Below, piece after piece: positions 7,301-15,326 of a stretch of 64,000 bases of DNA; within the stretch, counting starts at the first letter, position 1; each line of letters starts with the position of its first letter. The stretch covers positions 1 to 64,000 of the forward strand of contig JACNLC010000070.1 of assembly GCA_014381725.1 (NCBI GenBank), in the 5' to 3' direction. The notes under the pieces were generated by a model that did no database searches, was not told where the DNA came from, and was given only the letters and a program-made list of their open reading frames with translations. Made by a program: the position numbers and the translations under genes. The DNA is from Fidelibacterota bacterium. Its GTDB lineage: Bacteria > Fidelibacterota > Marinisomatia > SCGC-AAA003-L08 > JACNLC01.

Positions 7301-8163
7301 AGCAAAATTCCAAAAGTCAGCAAGAGTGCAAAAATAAACAATAATTTTGCTGTTTGAACAAGAACTTCATTTAGAAATTTGCCACTTTCAGTCGATAACC
7401 GAATGGCTAATCTAACTGCAAGCGGAATTGAAAATATCGGCAAAAACAGCGAAAGTTGGTTCCACTTTAGCGCTAAAATTGTTGGTATAAGATATGCAAT
7501 TACTAGAAGTAAAATATATTCTATTTTTACAAATAATGTTCCGAATCTAACAGCTAAAGTTTTTTTCCCTGCCTTAGAATCCGTCTTAATATCGCGTAGA
7601 TTATTAACAACCAAAATCGCTGTAGAAATTGCCCCAATTGCAATTCCAAGCAAAATGGATTCGGCAGAAATAATTCCAGTTTGTAAATAATAAGTCCCGG
7701 GTACAGCAATAATTCCGAAGAACAAAAAAACGAAAACATCTCCCCATCCGTGATATCCAAGAGGATACGGGCCTCCTGTATAAATAACTCCAGCTATAAT
7801 AGATGCAATTCCGATAATTACAATTGACAATCCACCGATAAATGCAAGATAGCAACCGATGAACAGAGCCAATACAAAAGTAACAACCATTCCATTTTTG
7901 ACTTGTGATGGAGTAAGTAAGCCCGATTGTGTAACTCGTTTTGGACCAAGCCGATTTTCTGTGTCTGCTCCTTTTAGAAAATCAAATACATCATTCGCTA
8001 GATTAGAACCAATTTGTAATAGAACTGCAGCAAATAGTGTGGCAATGGCTACCAAAAGATGAAACTCGTTGTCATGATACGCTAAAGCAATTCCAACCAA
8101 AACCGGCGAAATTGCTGCCGGAAGGGTCTTGGGACGAATAGCAATTAACCAAGAATTATTCAT
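7297..8163 (-). CDS. menA: DHNA polyprenyltransferase
   Basis: This UbiA-superfamily integral membrane enzyme attaches the isoprenoid tail to 1,4-dihydroxy-2-naphthoate. The start is placed at 8163 (MNNSWLIAIRPKTLPA), giving 288 residues; the 16 extra residues of the longest frame are not family-like. The first aspartate motif is NDVFDFLKGADTENR and the second is DIKTDSKAGKKTLAVRFG, both Mg-diphosphate sites. About eight hydrophobic helices follow the family pattern. RPKTLPAAISPVLVG at the N-terminus is typical of MenA rather than UbiA. It is translationally coupled to menC through an ATGA overlap. Confidence 0.94.
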   Translation of the reverse strand: MNNSWLIAIRPKTLPAAISPVLVGIALAYHDNEFHLLVAIATLFAAVLLQIGSNLANDVFDFLKGADTENRLGPKRVTQSGLLTPSQVKNGMVVTFVLALFIGCYLAFIGGLSIVIIGIASIIAGVIYTGGPYPLGYHGWGDVFVFLFFGIIAVPGTYYLQTGIISAESILLGIAIGAISTAILVVNNLRDIKTDSKAGKKTLAVRFGTLFVKIEYILLLVIAYLIPTILALKWNQLSLFLPIFSIPLAVRLAIRLSTESGKFLNEVLVQTAKLLFIFALLLTFGILL

Positions 8164-8285
8164 TGTTTTACCACCAATTAACACGATATAGAATAAATAT
8201 TTTATTTTCAACCAAAATATCAGCTAAATAGTCACAAACATTTACGCTTTGTTTTACTTTCGTGTTCATTCGTGATAATTAGCGG

Positions 8286-9116
8286 TTACGGCAATCGTGG
8301 AAATTTATCAAAATCCGGTTTTCGCTTTTCTTTGAAAGCATCGCGTCCTTCTTGTGCTTCTTCTGTCATATAAAACAGAAGTGTTGCATCACCTGCAAGC
8401 TGTTGAAGCCCGGCTTGTCCATCACAATCAGCATTCATTGCAGCTTTGAGTACCCGAATTGCCATTGGAGATTTTTCTAAAATTTCCTGCGACCATTGAA
8501 CAGTTTCTGCTTCAAGTTTTTCATAAGGAACAACTGCATTAATTAATCCCCAATCCAATGCCTTTTTGGCATCGTAAAATCTACATAAGAACCAAATTTC
8601 TCTAGCTCTCTTTTGTCCAATAATACGAGCCATATAAGAAGAACCCCAACCACCGTCAAATGAGCCGACTTTAGGACCTGTTTGCCCAAATTGTGCGTTT
8701 TCTGAAGCTATGGTTAAATCACACATCATATGAAGAACATGGCCACCACCAACAGCATAACCGGCAACCATTGCGATTACAGGTTTTGGGATTGTTCTAA
8801 TTTGTCGTTGAACATCAAGAATATTTAATCGCGGGACGCTATCTTCACCAATATAACCCGCATCTCCGCGTATTTTTTGATCACCCCCAGAGCAGAATGC
8901 GTGTTCACCTTCTCCTGTTAAAATAACAACACCAACATTTTGATTTTCTCTAGCAAGCTCAAATGCTTCTTTTAACTCGAAAACAGTTTGAGGTCGAAAA
9001 GCATTTCTAACTTCCGGTCTGTTTATTGTAATTTTTGCAATTCCTTTAGAATCTTCCAACCCGGTTTCATACTTAATGTCTGTAAATGTTTTTTCTGATT
9101 TCCATTGAATGTTCAT
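8286..9116 (-). CDS. menB: 1,4-dihydroxy-2-naphthoyl-CoA synthase
   Basis: A crotonase-fold enzyme that closes the second ring of the naphthoate from o-succinylbenzoyl-CoA. Its 276 residues match the family size. It shows the oxyanion segments FCSGGDQ (74-80) and [15 protein letters not shown], the MenB-specific tail [15 protein letters not shown], and [13 protein letters not shown], which sets MenB apart from other crotonases. It leads the minus-strand men run, 122 bp ahead of menA. Genes menF, menD and menH are not in the window. Confidence 0.96.
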   Translation of the reverse strand: MNIQWKSEKTFTDIKYETGLEDSKGIAKITINRPEVRNAFRPQTVFELKEAFELARENQNVGVVILTGEGEHAFCSGGDQKIRGDAGYIGEDSVPRLNILDVQRQIRTIPKPVIAMVAGYAVGGGHVLHMMCDLTIASENAQFGQTGPKVGSFDGGWGSSYMARIIGQKRAREIWFLCRFYDAKKALDWGLINAVVPYEKLEAETVQWSQEILEKSPMAIRVLKAAMNADCDGQAGLQQLAGDATLLFYMTEEAQEGRDAFKEKRKPDFDKFPRLP

Positions 9117-9214
9117 AATTTCTCCGAAGTAATTAATCCAAATAAAATATAATCTATTGTCGAAAGTTACAACGATATAGTATGTTTAAGCACGCATAGA
9201 ATTAATATTTAAAT

Positions 9215-9243
9215 AAAAAAGGACTGAATCATATCAGCCCTTT
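9215..9243 (-). terminator. Rho-independent terminator after yaaA
   Basis: On the minus strand, GGGCTGA and TCAGTCC form a seven-pair stem (one G-U) around a six-base loop, followed by TTTTTT. It sits 21 bp past the yaaA stop. Confidence 0.75.
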
Positions 9244-9263
9244 CTCATTTTAGTAGTTATAGT

Positions 9264-9962
9264 TTAATCTCCTTGCTTGACGAATGCGTTTCCATCCCAT
9301 TGGAATCCGCCATAATCAAATCCTTCAAAATCATCTAATTTTGTTACATTATTTTCAGCCATATATCGTATAAACTTTCCTTTAACGGCCTTCCCGTAAT
9401 GCCCAGCAGCAGTTTTCTTCCCCTTGGCCATAACTAAAAATTCAATTTCTTTTACATTGTCGCTAGATTGATAAGCTCTTCTGTGAACTTGTGGCAATAA
9501 ATCGATTATCAAATCCTCATTTTTCAACGCTTCTGTTAGAATTGGCTTCCAATGATATTGTAAAGAAAGTAAATTCATTTTTAATTTATAATCTGGGATT
9601 AGTGTTTTAGGTGTTACTAAACCAAACAACCCACTTATAATTTGAACATATTTCTCCATATAATCCTGCGCTGAATCATTTAGAGTTAACCAATCAAGAT
9701 GTTCGTAAACAACTCCCGTATATCTCTCGATTGCGTACCAACACCGGCTATGCATAGCGTCTTGGTTTTGTCGATGAAATTTCAGTGCCTTATCTTTTGA
9801 TGTTCCGTAAACGGATCGCAAATCCTCTTCATCCATCAAGCTCAGTAATCTGATAACTTGATTTACTTCTTTAGTAAATCTGAAATTTGTATCCTCAAAA
9901 CGAATCTCTTGTGGTTTTTTTATTCTGTGTTTGCCTTCACTTGGTGGAATTAAAATAATCAT
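9264..9962 (-). CDS. yaaA: Peroxide stress protein YaaA
   Basis: A 232-residue DUF328/UPF0246 protein. The N-terminal MIILIPPSEGKHRIKKP and the C-terminal segment KGKFIRYMAENN are family landmarks. YaaA binds DNA and limits free intracellular iron during hydrogen peroxide stress. It is monocistronic: a terminator follows and a 42-bp gap precedes it. No membrane segment is visible. Confidence 0.9.
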   Translation of the reverse strand: MIILIPPSEGKHRIKKPQEIRFEDTNFRFTKEVNQVIRLLSLMDEEDLRSVYGTSKDKALKFHRQNQDAMHSRCWYAIERYTGVVYEHLDWLTLNDSAQDYMEKYVQIISGLFGLVTPKTLIPDYKLKMNLLSLQYHWKPILTEALKNEDLIIDLLPQVHRRAYQSSDNVKEIEFLVMAKGKKTAAGHYGKAVKGKFIRYMAENNVTKLDDFEGFDYGGFQWDGNAFVKQGD

Positions 9963-10004
9963 AAATCTCCCTATATATTATTCGTTAATATCAGTTTAAT
10001 CTGT

Positions 10005-10571
10005 TTAAAAGTTATCGTCATTTATTTCTAAAGAATCTGATACTTCAGGAGTCGGTGGTTCTTTACCCCAAAAAGATTCCGTTGTGCCAAGATGATGAAT
10101 TATTGATGAATTTGTAAGATATACTTCTGGAGATTGTCTCATCCGCACATAATTATGACTCCAATCTGTTTTTGATCTACCAAAAACATAATATCCTAAA
10201 GTTTCATCTGTTTTGCTAATTAAAGCAACATGAGTTCCTAAAGAATCATCTACTGAAAACTTGTACCATTTTTTTGGATTTTCAGAAACCTTAGTGCTTT
10301 TTTCAGTTGTTAGTACTATATCAAACAAATCTGTAATTCGGTTTTCTCTAACAATTAGAGAATCGTTGCCAGCAATTGACCAGCTACTATCGGCAAACTC
10401 CAGTTGTATAGCATCATCCTCTTTTTGAATTAAAACTTTCTGAATTTGGCCAGTATCGCCGCTAAAAATCAGCGAAGATGACGATTCATGTTTAGCCTGA
10501 GTGTAGCGATTTAGAAAAAATGCACCAACCAACACTACTATTACAATTAAGAATGTTTTATTTTTGTTCAT
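10005..10571 (-). CDS. DUF4340-like membrane-anchored protein
   Basis: A 188-residue protein with one N-terminal membrane helix (about 6-22) and a beta-rich extracytoplasmic domain. The segments IQKVLIQKEDDAIQLEF, ENPKKWYKFSVDDSLG and LGYYVFGRS recall DUF4340 proteins, which are regularly encoded after GldG-like genes. Its start overlaps the GldG-like gene by 14 nt, so it belongs to the four-gene ABC operon. It probably sits on the outer face of the inner membrane with the transporter. It is shorter than many DUF4340 members, which often carry repeated domains. Confidence 0.75.
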   Translation of the reverse strand: MNKNKTFLIVIVVLVGAFFLNRYTQAKHESSSSLIFSGDTGQIQKVLIQKEDDAIQLEFADSSWSIAGNDSLIVRENRITDLFDIVLTTEKSTKVSENPKKWYKFSVDDSLGTHVALISKTDETLGYYVFGRSKTDWSHNYVRMRQSPEVYLTNSSIIHHLGTTESFWGKEPPTPEVSDSLEINDDNF

Positions 10572-12096
10572 AAATTTCTCCTAATATTTTTGCCCTATTA
10601 GATTCTTTTCTCAATATAAAAAATCCTAAGCTGATAATTAAAAGTGATGGGAGCAATATATTCATCCATTTCAATTTTGATTTTAATTCATCATCAATTG
10701 CCTCTAACGGACGAGTGGTAATTTCACGAGATCGCAATGCAATTAAGTCACTATCGCCCATTAAATAATCTACAGTATTCATTACAAAAACTGAATTTTC
10801 CTGAATTGACCCACCTCCATCATCAGATAAAAATTTACTGTCAGCAACCAAAACAATTTGGCTTAACCAAGTAGATGTTGAAGTTTCAACAGCTGCTAAA
10901 ACTGCGACTGCTTTTCCTTTTTCATTTAAGTTTTGTATTACAGGATTGGTCTTCGGCTCATAACTTAAATTATAATAGCCAGACATAGTTGCAGATTTAT
11001 CAGATGTATAAAACAAAGGTGTTATGTTTGCATCTATAACATCATTTACAGAATCTGCAATAATTGAATTATCAATTACGATTGAACTAGGGAATAGTAT
11101 TCTGATTTGTTCCAACCCATCAACAATTAGATGATCACCAAAATTCTGAATCAGCGGGAAAAATGGATAATCAACCGCTGAATTCATTCTAAAAATTCCA
11201 ACATTTTGACTAACAGTTACTTGTCCACATTGTTTATCAAGAATTACATTTTCGTCAATTGCTAACCCAAATTCTCCCAACACATCAAAGAAATTTGATT
11301 GAATTACACTTCCTCGCAGTGTTTGCAGATCAGCTTTAATTTTGCTTTGAGTTACAAAAAGATTTCCTCCTTTTGCTACAAATTGTTTCAGATTACTAAT
11401 TTCATTTTCTGAAACAGAATCCTCAACACCATTAACCAGCAACAAAGATATGTCATTAGGAATTTCTGTATCAAGTTTGATATCTTTTACATTATACGAT
11501 TGACGAAGTAGTTGTGTAATGTTGTCATTAGTCATCACCTGACCTTCAAACTTCGCAACAGCTAAAGTTCTCTTTTGAGTATCAACCAATTTCTTTATTT
11601 TGGTTGTAATATCATATTCTAGCCCAGTTGTAGTTTGAATTACAGGAATAATTTCTCGTTGATCTTCATAAATAAAAACCATTCCCATATAAACCTTTTT
11701 GATCTCCAATTTATCATTTTCTACCACCTGAAGTTGTACGGGCTGAATACCATATTTTTGTGCTTCAGATGCAAGATTTTCACTGTCTTCGGGTTTATAA
11801 AATTCAAAGTGAATATTGCCATGAGAAAACGCCTCGTATTCCTCCAAAATATCTTGCAGATATCTACGATTATTACCATATTTGTCTGGTAAATCATCTG
11901 AAAAATATACTTTTAATGTTAACAAATCGTCAATTTTATCTACAACAAGTTTGCTAGAATCAGACAAAGAATACATTTTATTAGCTGTTAAGTCTAAACG
12001 AAAAAATATATTTCTAAATAGAACATTCACCACAACGATAGAAAATATAATTATCACAAAATATAGAAGAAATGATTTTTTATTTGTAATTGTCAT
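10558..12096 (-). CDS. GldG-like ABC transporter auxiliary protein
   Basis: A 512-residue protein with an N-terminal membrane helix (about 9-28), a large extracytoplasmic part and a C-terminal helix near residues 475-497. RLDLTANKMYSLSDSS after the first helix is the hallmark of GldG and related 'ABC transporter involved in gliding motility' auxiliary subunits. DIHFEFYKPED-like and GLEYDITTKIKK segments are also family-like. It partners the permease encoded six bases upstream. Such systems occur far beyond gliding bacteria, so motility cannot be inferred from this alone. Confidence 0.88.
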   Translation of the reverse strand: MTITNKKSFLLYFVIIIFSIVVVNVLFRNIFFRLDLTANKMYSLSDSSKLVVDKIDDLLTLKVYFSDDLPDKYGNNRRYLQDILEEYEAFSHGNIHFEFYKPEDSENLASEAQKYGIQPVQLQVVENDKLEIKKVYMGMVFIYEDQREIIPVIQTTTGLEYDITTKIKKLVDTQKRTLAVAKFEGQVMTNDNITQLLRQSYNVKDIKLDTEIPNDISLLLVNGVEDSVSENEISNLKQFVAKGGNLFVTQSKIKADLQTLRGSVIQSNFFDVLGEFGLAIDENVILDKQCGQVTVSQNVGIFRMNSAVDYPFFPLIQNFGDHLIVDGLEQIRILFPSSIVIDNSIIADSVNDVIDANITPLFYTSDKSATMSGYYNLSYEPKTNPVIQNLNEKGKAVAVLAAVETSTSTWLSQIVLVADSKFLSDDGGGSIQENSVFVMNTVDYLMGDSDLIALRSREITTRPLEAIDDELKSKLKWMNILLPSLLIISLGFFILRKESNRAKILGEIYEQK

Positions 12097-12102
12097 TGCT
12101 AC

Positions 12103-12816
12103 TTACCTCCACTTTCTCATATCAAGAATTCTAACTGTCATCATCAAGAAAAAAGCAATCATTGATCCAAAATAAACTAAATTTCTAGAATCAATCACAC
12201 CTCTTGAAATATTGGAAAAATGAAAGTCCACACTCATATATTGAATAATTCCGCTCAATGAAACAGGCACAAAAATCAGTAATTTATCCATTAAAAAGAA
12301 AATAATTATAATTGCAATTCCAACAATGAATCCAACAACCTGATTCTCTGAAATGCTACTTGCAAAAGTTCCGATTGCCGCATAAAATCCACCGACAAGT
12401 AATAATCCGAGATACCCACAAATTGCAGCACCGTAATCGATATTTGTACCAACTCCAATTAAAGTGAAAAAGTGAATTAGAGTGAAAAGTAATCCAATTG
12501 AAATTAGAGAAAGAACTGCAAAATACTTACCTAAAACAAATTCGTGATCCTTGATGGGAAGAGTAGAAATTACTTCAATAGTTCCTTGATTTTTTTCCTT
12601 TGCAATCACGCCCATAGCTATAGCTGGAATAAAGAACAGATAAACCAAAGGTATTATGCTAAACAATGCGCGCATATCAGATTGATTTATCAAGAAAAAA
12701 GTATTTGTGAAAAAATATCCATTGATTAATGCAAAAATAACCAAAAAGATATACGCCATTGGACTGTTGAAATACGATTTTAATTCACGAATAAAAATAC
12801 CTTTTATATTACGCAT
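12103..12816 (-). CDS. ABC transporter permease, GldF-like
   Basis: A 237-residue ABC-2 type permease with six hydrophobic helices. RELKSYFNSPMAYIF at the N-terminus is typical of the GldF/NosY-like group. The start at 12816 is chosen because AAGGAGGTGG lies five bases upstream; this ribosome binding site is encoded by the last codons of the ATPase gene, and the two genes overlap by 8 nt. The permease pairs with the ATPase before it and the GldG-like subunit after it. The substrate is unknown. Confidence 0.88.
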   Translation of the reverse strand: MRNIKGIFIRELKSYFNSPMAYIFLVIFALINGYFFTNTFFLINQSDMRALFSIIPLVYLFFIPAIAMGVIAKEKNQGTIEVISTLPIKDHEFVLGKYFAVLSLISIGLLFTLIHFFTLIGVGTNIDYGAAICGYLGLLLVGGFYAAIGTFASSISENQVVGFIVGIAIIIIFFLMDKLLIFVPVSLSGIIQYMSVDFHFSNISRGVIDSRNLVYFGSMIAFFLMMTVRILDMRKWR

Positions 12817-13753
12817 TTCCACCTCCTTCAATTGTTAAAGTTCTAAATACATCTTCCAGTTGAACTTTATGAGTAGTCATTTCTAGCAAAGTCCACTTTT
12901 CTGCCACTGCGTGATTAAATACCATTTCTCGCGGATCGATTTTCTTGTCAAATTCCAAAGAAATAACTCGCTTGTCCTTAATGGTAGAAACATTTGCAAT
13001 ATGAATTCCGCTTTCTTTTTCTTTGAGTTGCATAATGCTGTCGTCTGTAGCATTTTTTGCTTCGATTGTCAATTGTGCCTTTCCGTGGAAATTATGCATC
13101 AGCTCTTGATGTGTTCCATCGGCGACCAATTGTCCTTCGTGAATTATTATTATTCTGTCAACAGTAGCTTCAATTTCTTGTAAAATATGGCTTGAAATAA
13201 TAACTGTTTTTTCTTCTCCAACTTTTTTGATAAGCTCACGGATTTCAACAATTTGGTTTGGGTCAAGCCCAGAAACTGGTTCATCTAAAATCAGTACTTT
13301 TGGGTCGTGAATCATTGCCATTGCTAAACCAACCCGTTGCTTATACCCTTTGGAGCATTCAATGATTTGTTTGTGGATTATGCCCTTTAAACCGCATTGT
13401 TCAATGACTCTACCTAAAGCACTTTTGAATGCTTTGCCTTCAATCCCCCGAACTTTCGCGATGAATTCTAAAAAGTCATAGACTTTCATTTCGAGATAAA
13501 GTGGATTATTTTCAGGCAAATATCCAACTTCTTTTCTAATTTCTAGAGAATGTTCCAAAATATTTTTGTCATCAAAATGAACATTTCCAGCTGTTGGTGA
13601 TAAAAATCCTGTCATCACTTTTAGAGTGGTAGATTTTCCAGCACCATTAGCGCCGAGAAATCCAAGGATTTCTCCATCTTTTACTTCAAAATTAATTCCC
13701 TGGACAGCCCTTACGCTCCCGTAGTGCTTTACCAGATTTTCTATTTTTACCAA
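12809..13753 (-). CDS. ABC transporter ATPase, GldA-like
   Basis: A 314-residue ATPase of the ABC-2/CcmA group. Walker A is GANGAGKST (about 35-43). The signature is SKGYKQRVGLA in place of the LSGGQ consensus, which is common in this subfamily, and Walker B is VLILDEPVSGLDP. A C-terminal extension of about 90 residues after the H-loop (ISSHILQEIE) matches GldA-like proteins. It leads the four-gene minus-strand operon and powers the permease. Export of lipid, polysaccharide or a secretion substrate is possible, and the sequence does not say which. Confidence 0.93.
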   Translation of the reverse strand: MVKIENLVKHYGSVRAVQGINFEVKDGEILGFLGANGAGKSTTLKVMTGFLSPTAGNVHFDDKNILEHSLEIRKEVGYLPENNPLYLEMKVYDFLEFIAKVRGIEGKAFKSALGRVIEQCGLKGIIHKQIIECSKGYKQRVGLAMAMIHDPKVLILDEPVSGLDPNQIVEIRELIKKVGEEKTVIISSHILQEIEATVDRIIIIHEGQLVADGTHQELMHNFHGKAQLTIEAKNATDDSIMQLKEKESGIHIANVSTIKDKRVISLEFDKKIDPREMVFNHAVAEKWTLLEMTTHKVQLEDVFRTLTIEGGGNA

Positions 13754-14121
13754 GACAATCCCCTCCCAGCTAATTTTAGTAGCATAAACATAATACGAAT
13801 AAATGTTCTAGAAAAACGGGGGTAAATTTACGAATGATTATATATTAATTTCAGAATTAATAAGAAATGTAAGACCTTTTTATGGAGAATGTGAGAACAG
13901 GTGATTTCTGGAGTAGGGCAACAGAAAGAGTTTAACTTAGCTTATTATTCCTTTTATTTATATGCCCAATTTCGGCTACAACCACAAACTTTAAATCATT
14001 CAAATTACTCCCACAAATCTTGTGATGTCTATTCGTGGTACAAAAATAGTAATCCGATATTGGTTAACTTGCCTACTTCACAGTAAATTTTGAGCACATT
14101 TTAATATAAGGAATTAGAACA
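13754..14121. other. 368-bp gap between divergent operons
   Basis: No convincing gene is present; a 61-codon plus-strand frame at 13901-14086 has no recognisable content. The gap must hold promoters for the minus-strand ABC operon and the plus-strand SpoVG-like gene. TTG near 14060 and TAAATTTTG at 14086-14094 resemble, with one extra base, the Bacteroidetes TTG...TAnnTTTG promoter. A weak ATTAATT...AATTAAT dyad lies near 13845-13862. Confidence 0.4.
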
Positions 14122-14451
14122 TTGACAATTGAAAGAATGAACAAAGGAAACTGGGGAAAAATCAGAGCTTTCTTTGACCTCAAAACCGAAGATGGTTTTA
14201 TCATAAAAGGATTCAAACTTATTGAAGGAATTAACGGATTATTTGTAGGATTCCCCAGTCAAAAAAACAAAGAAGATGAATATTTTGACACAGTCATGGC
14301 AGAAAGAGAATTAAGGGAAAAATTAACTAAACTTGCAATCAAAGAATTTGGTCCCGGAATAATGACTGATGCTCCAGAATCTGGCTATAAACAAGCTCCT
14401 CAACCAGTAGAATCCGACGGTGGATTTTCAGACGACGATATTCCGTTTTAA
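14122..14451 (+). CDS. SpoVG-like protein with SSB-type acidic tip
   Basis: A 109-residue protein whose first 80 residues follow the SpoVG nucleic-acid-binding fold: GKIRAFFDLKTEDGF, IIKGFKLIEGINGLFVGFPS. The last 25 residues are disordered in character (Pro, Gln, Gly, Asp) and end GGFSDDDIPF. This is the C-terminal tip motif by which single-stranded DNA-binding proteins recruit repair and replication partners. A TTG start is used here with AAGGA upstream; an ATG at 14137 (MNKGNWGK) is the alternative. SpoVG proteins bind DNA or RNA and act as regulators. The tip suggests a link to the replication/repair machinery. Confidence 0.82.
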   Translation: MTIERMNKGNWGKIRAFFDLKTEDGFIIKGFKLIEGINGLFVGFPSQKNKEDEYFDTVMAERELREKLTKLAIKEFGPGIMTDAPESGYKQAPQPVESDGGFSDDDIPF

Positions 14452-14504
14452 ATAAAATTCGAATTAACAGGAAATTACCAATTTAATCAAACTACGGAGA
14501 TTTT

Positions 14505-15326
14505 ATGAGTAAAATAAAAACCGAACTATATCCACAGTCAATCCGCAAAGGAGATGCTGCAGGATTAGCAAAAAAGAAAGCCAAAAAATCGCTATGGCTT
14601 GAGTTGTTTAGCGGTGTAACGGGACTTATACTTGCTGGATTTATCCTTGGGCATTTTGTGCTCGAAAGCACAATGTTATTTGGCGATGAAACCTATGGCG
14701 CAGTTGCTTATTTTATGGAACATACATTGCCCATAGCACAGGTTGCAATTTTTGTTGTTACAATTCTATTTTTCATCCATTTTATAACGGCGTCCAGAAA
14801 AATCCCGGGGAAGCTCGAAGATAGAAAACGGATGCTTGAGCTTGGCAAAAATTTGAAAAATTCAACACAGAAATGGAACCAAAATCCTAAAGATTATACA
14901 GCACTAAAAAAACATCTCGTCACTGAATTGTGGATTTGGCAAGTTCGCACAGGAATGATAATTCTGGCACTTGGCTCATTCCACTTGTTTTTAGTGTTAT
15001 GGAATATTTTTTCAAAATATGAATTTATGGGATTTATTAAAGAATATGGGTTGACCGGCGAGGTTGCTCACGGACGCGTGGAAAGTGGTCTGTGGATTCT
15101 GTATCTGGTTTTAGGAATTTCTGTTGTGCTACATTTATCTGTTGGGCTGTATCGTTTGGCAGTTAAATGGTTTGCGGATACTTGGTTTACTCGCAAAAAA
15201 GCGTTTGTAATTTCATCGCTTATATTTTGGTTTTATTTACTTTTGAACATCGCAGGAGTTATGGCGTTGGCTGGGGTTCCGTTTTTTCACGGACTCTTCG
15301 GTGAATTATTTGGAGGAGCAGTATAA
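14505..15326 (+). CDS. sdhC: Succinate dehydrogenase/fumarate reductase cytochrome b
   Basis: A 273-residue single-subunit membrane anchor of the type B complex II (Wolinella FrdC and Bacteroidetes SdhC type). Five membrane helices are visible (about 33-55, 75-97, 147-170, 197-220, 237-258). Histidines in GHFVLES, FIHFIT, SFHLFLV and VVLHLSVG are candidates for ligands to two haems b. It passes electrons between menaquinol and the iron-sulfur subunit. ACGGAG precedes the ATG. Its stop overlaps the flavoprotein start (TAATG). Direction (oxidase or reductase) cannot be told from sequence. Confidence 0.93.
   Translation: MSKIKTELYPQSIRKGDAAGLAKKKAKKSLWLELFSGVTGLILAGFILGHFVLESTMLFGDETYGAVAYFMEHTLPIAQVAIFVVTILFFIHFITASRKIPGKLEDRKRMLELGKNLKNSTQKWNQNPKDYTALKKHLVTELWIWQVRTGMIILALGSFHLFLVLWNIFSKYEFMGFIKEYGLTGEVAHGRVESGLWILYLVLGISVVLHLSVGLYRLAVKWFADTWFTRKKAFVISSLIFWFYLLLNIAGVMALAGVPFFHGLFGELFGGAV

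Noticed and set aside
13901-14086. 61-codon plus-strand frame in the gap before the SpoVG-like gene
   Set aside because: No recognisable motif, no good ribosome binding site and an unremarkable composition rich in Tyr, Ser and Asn; probably a chance frame.
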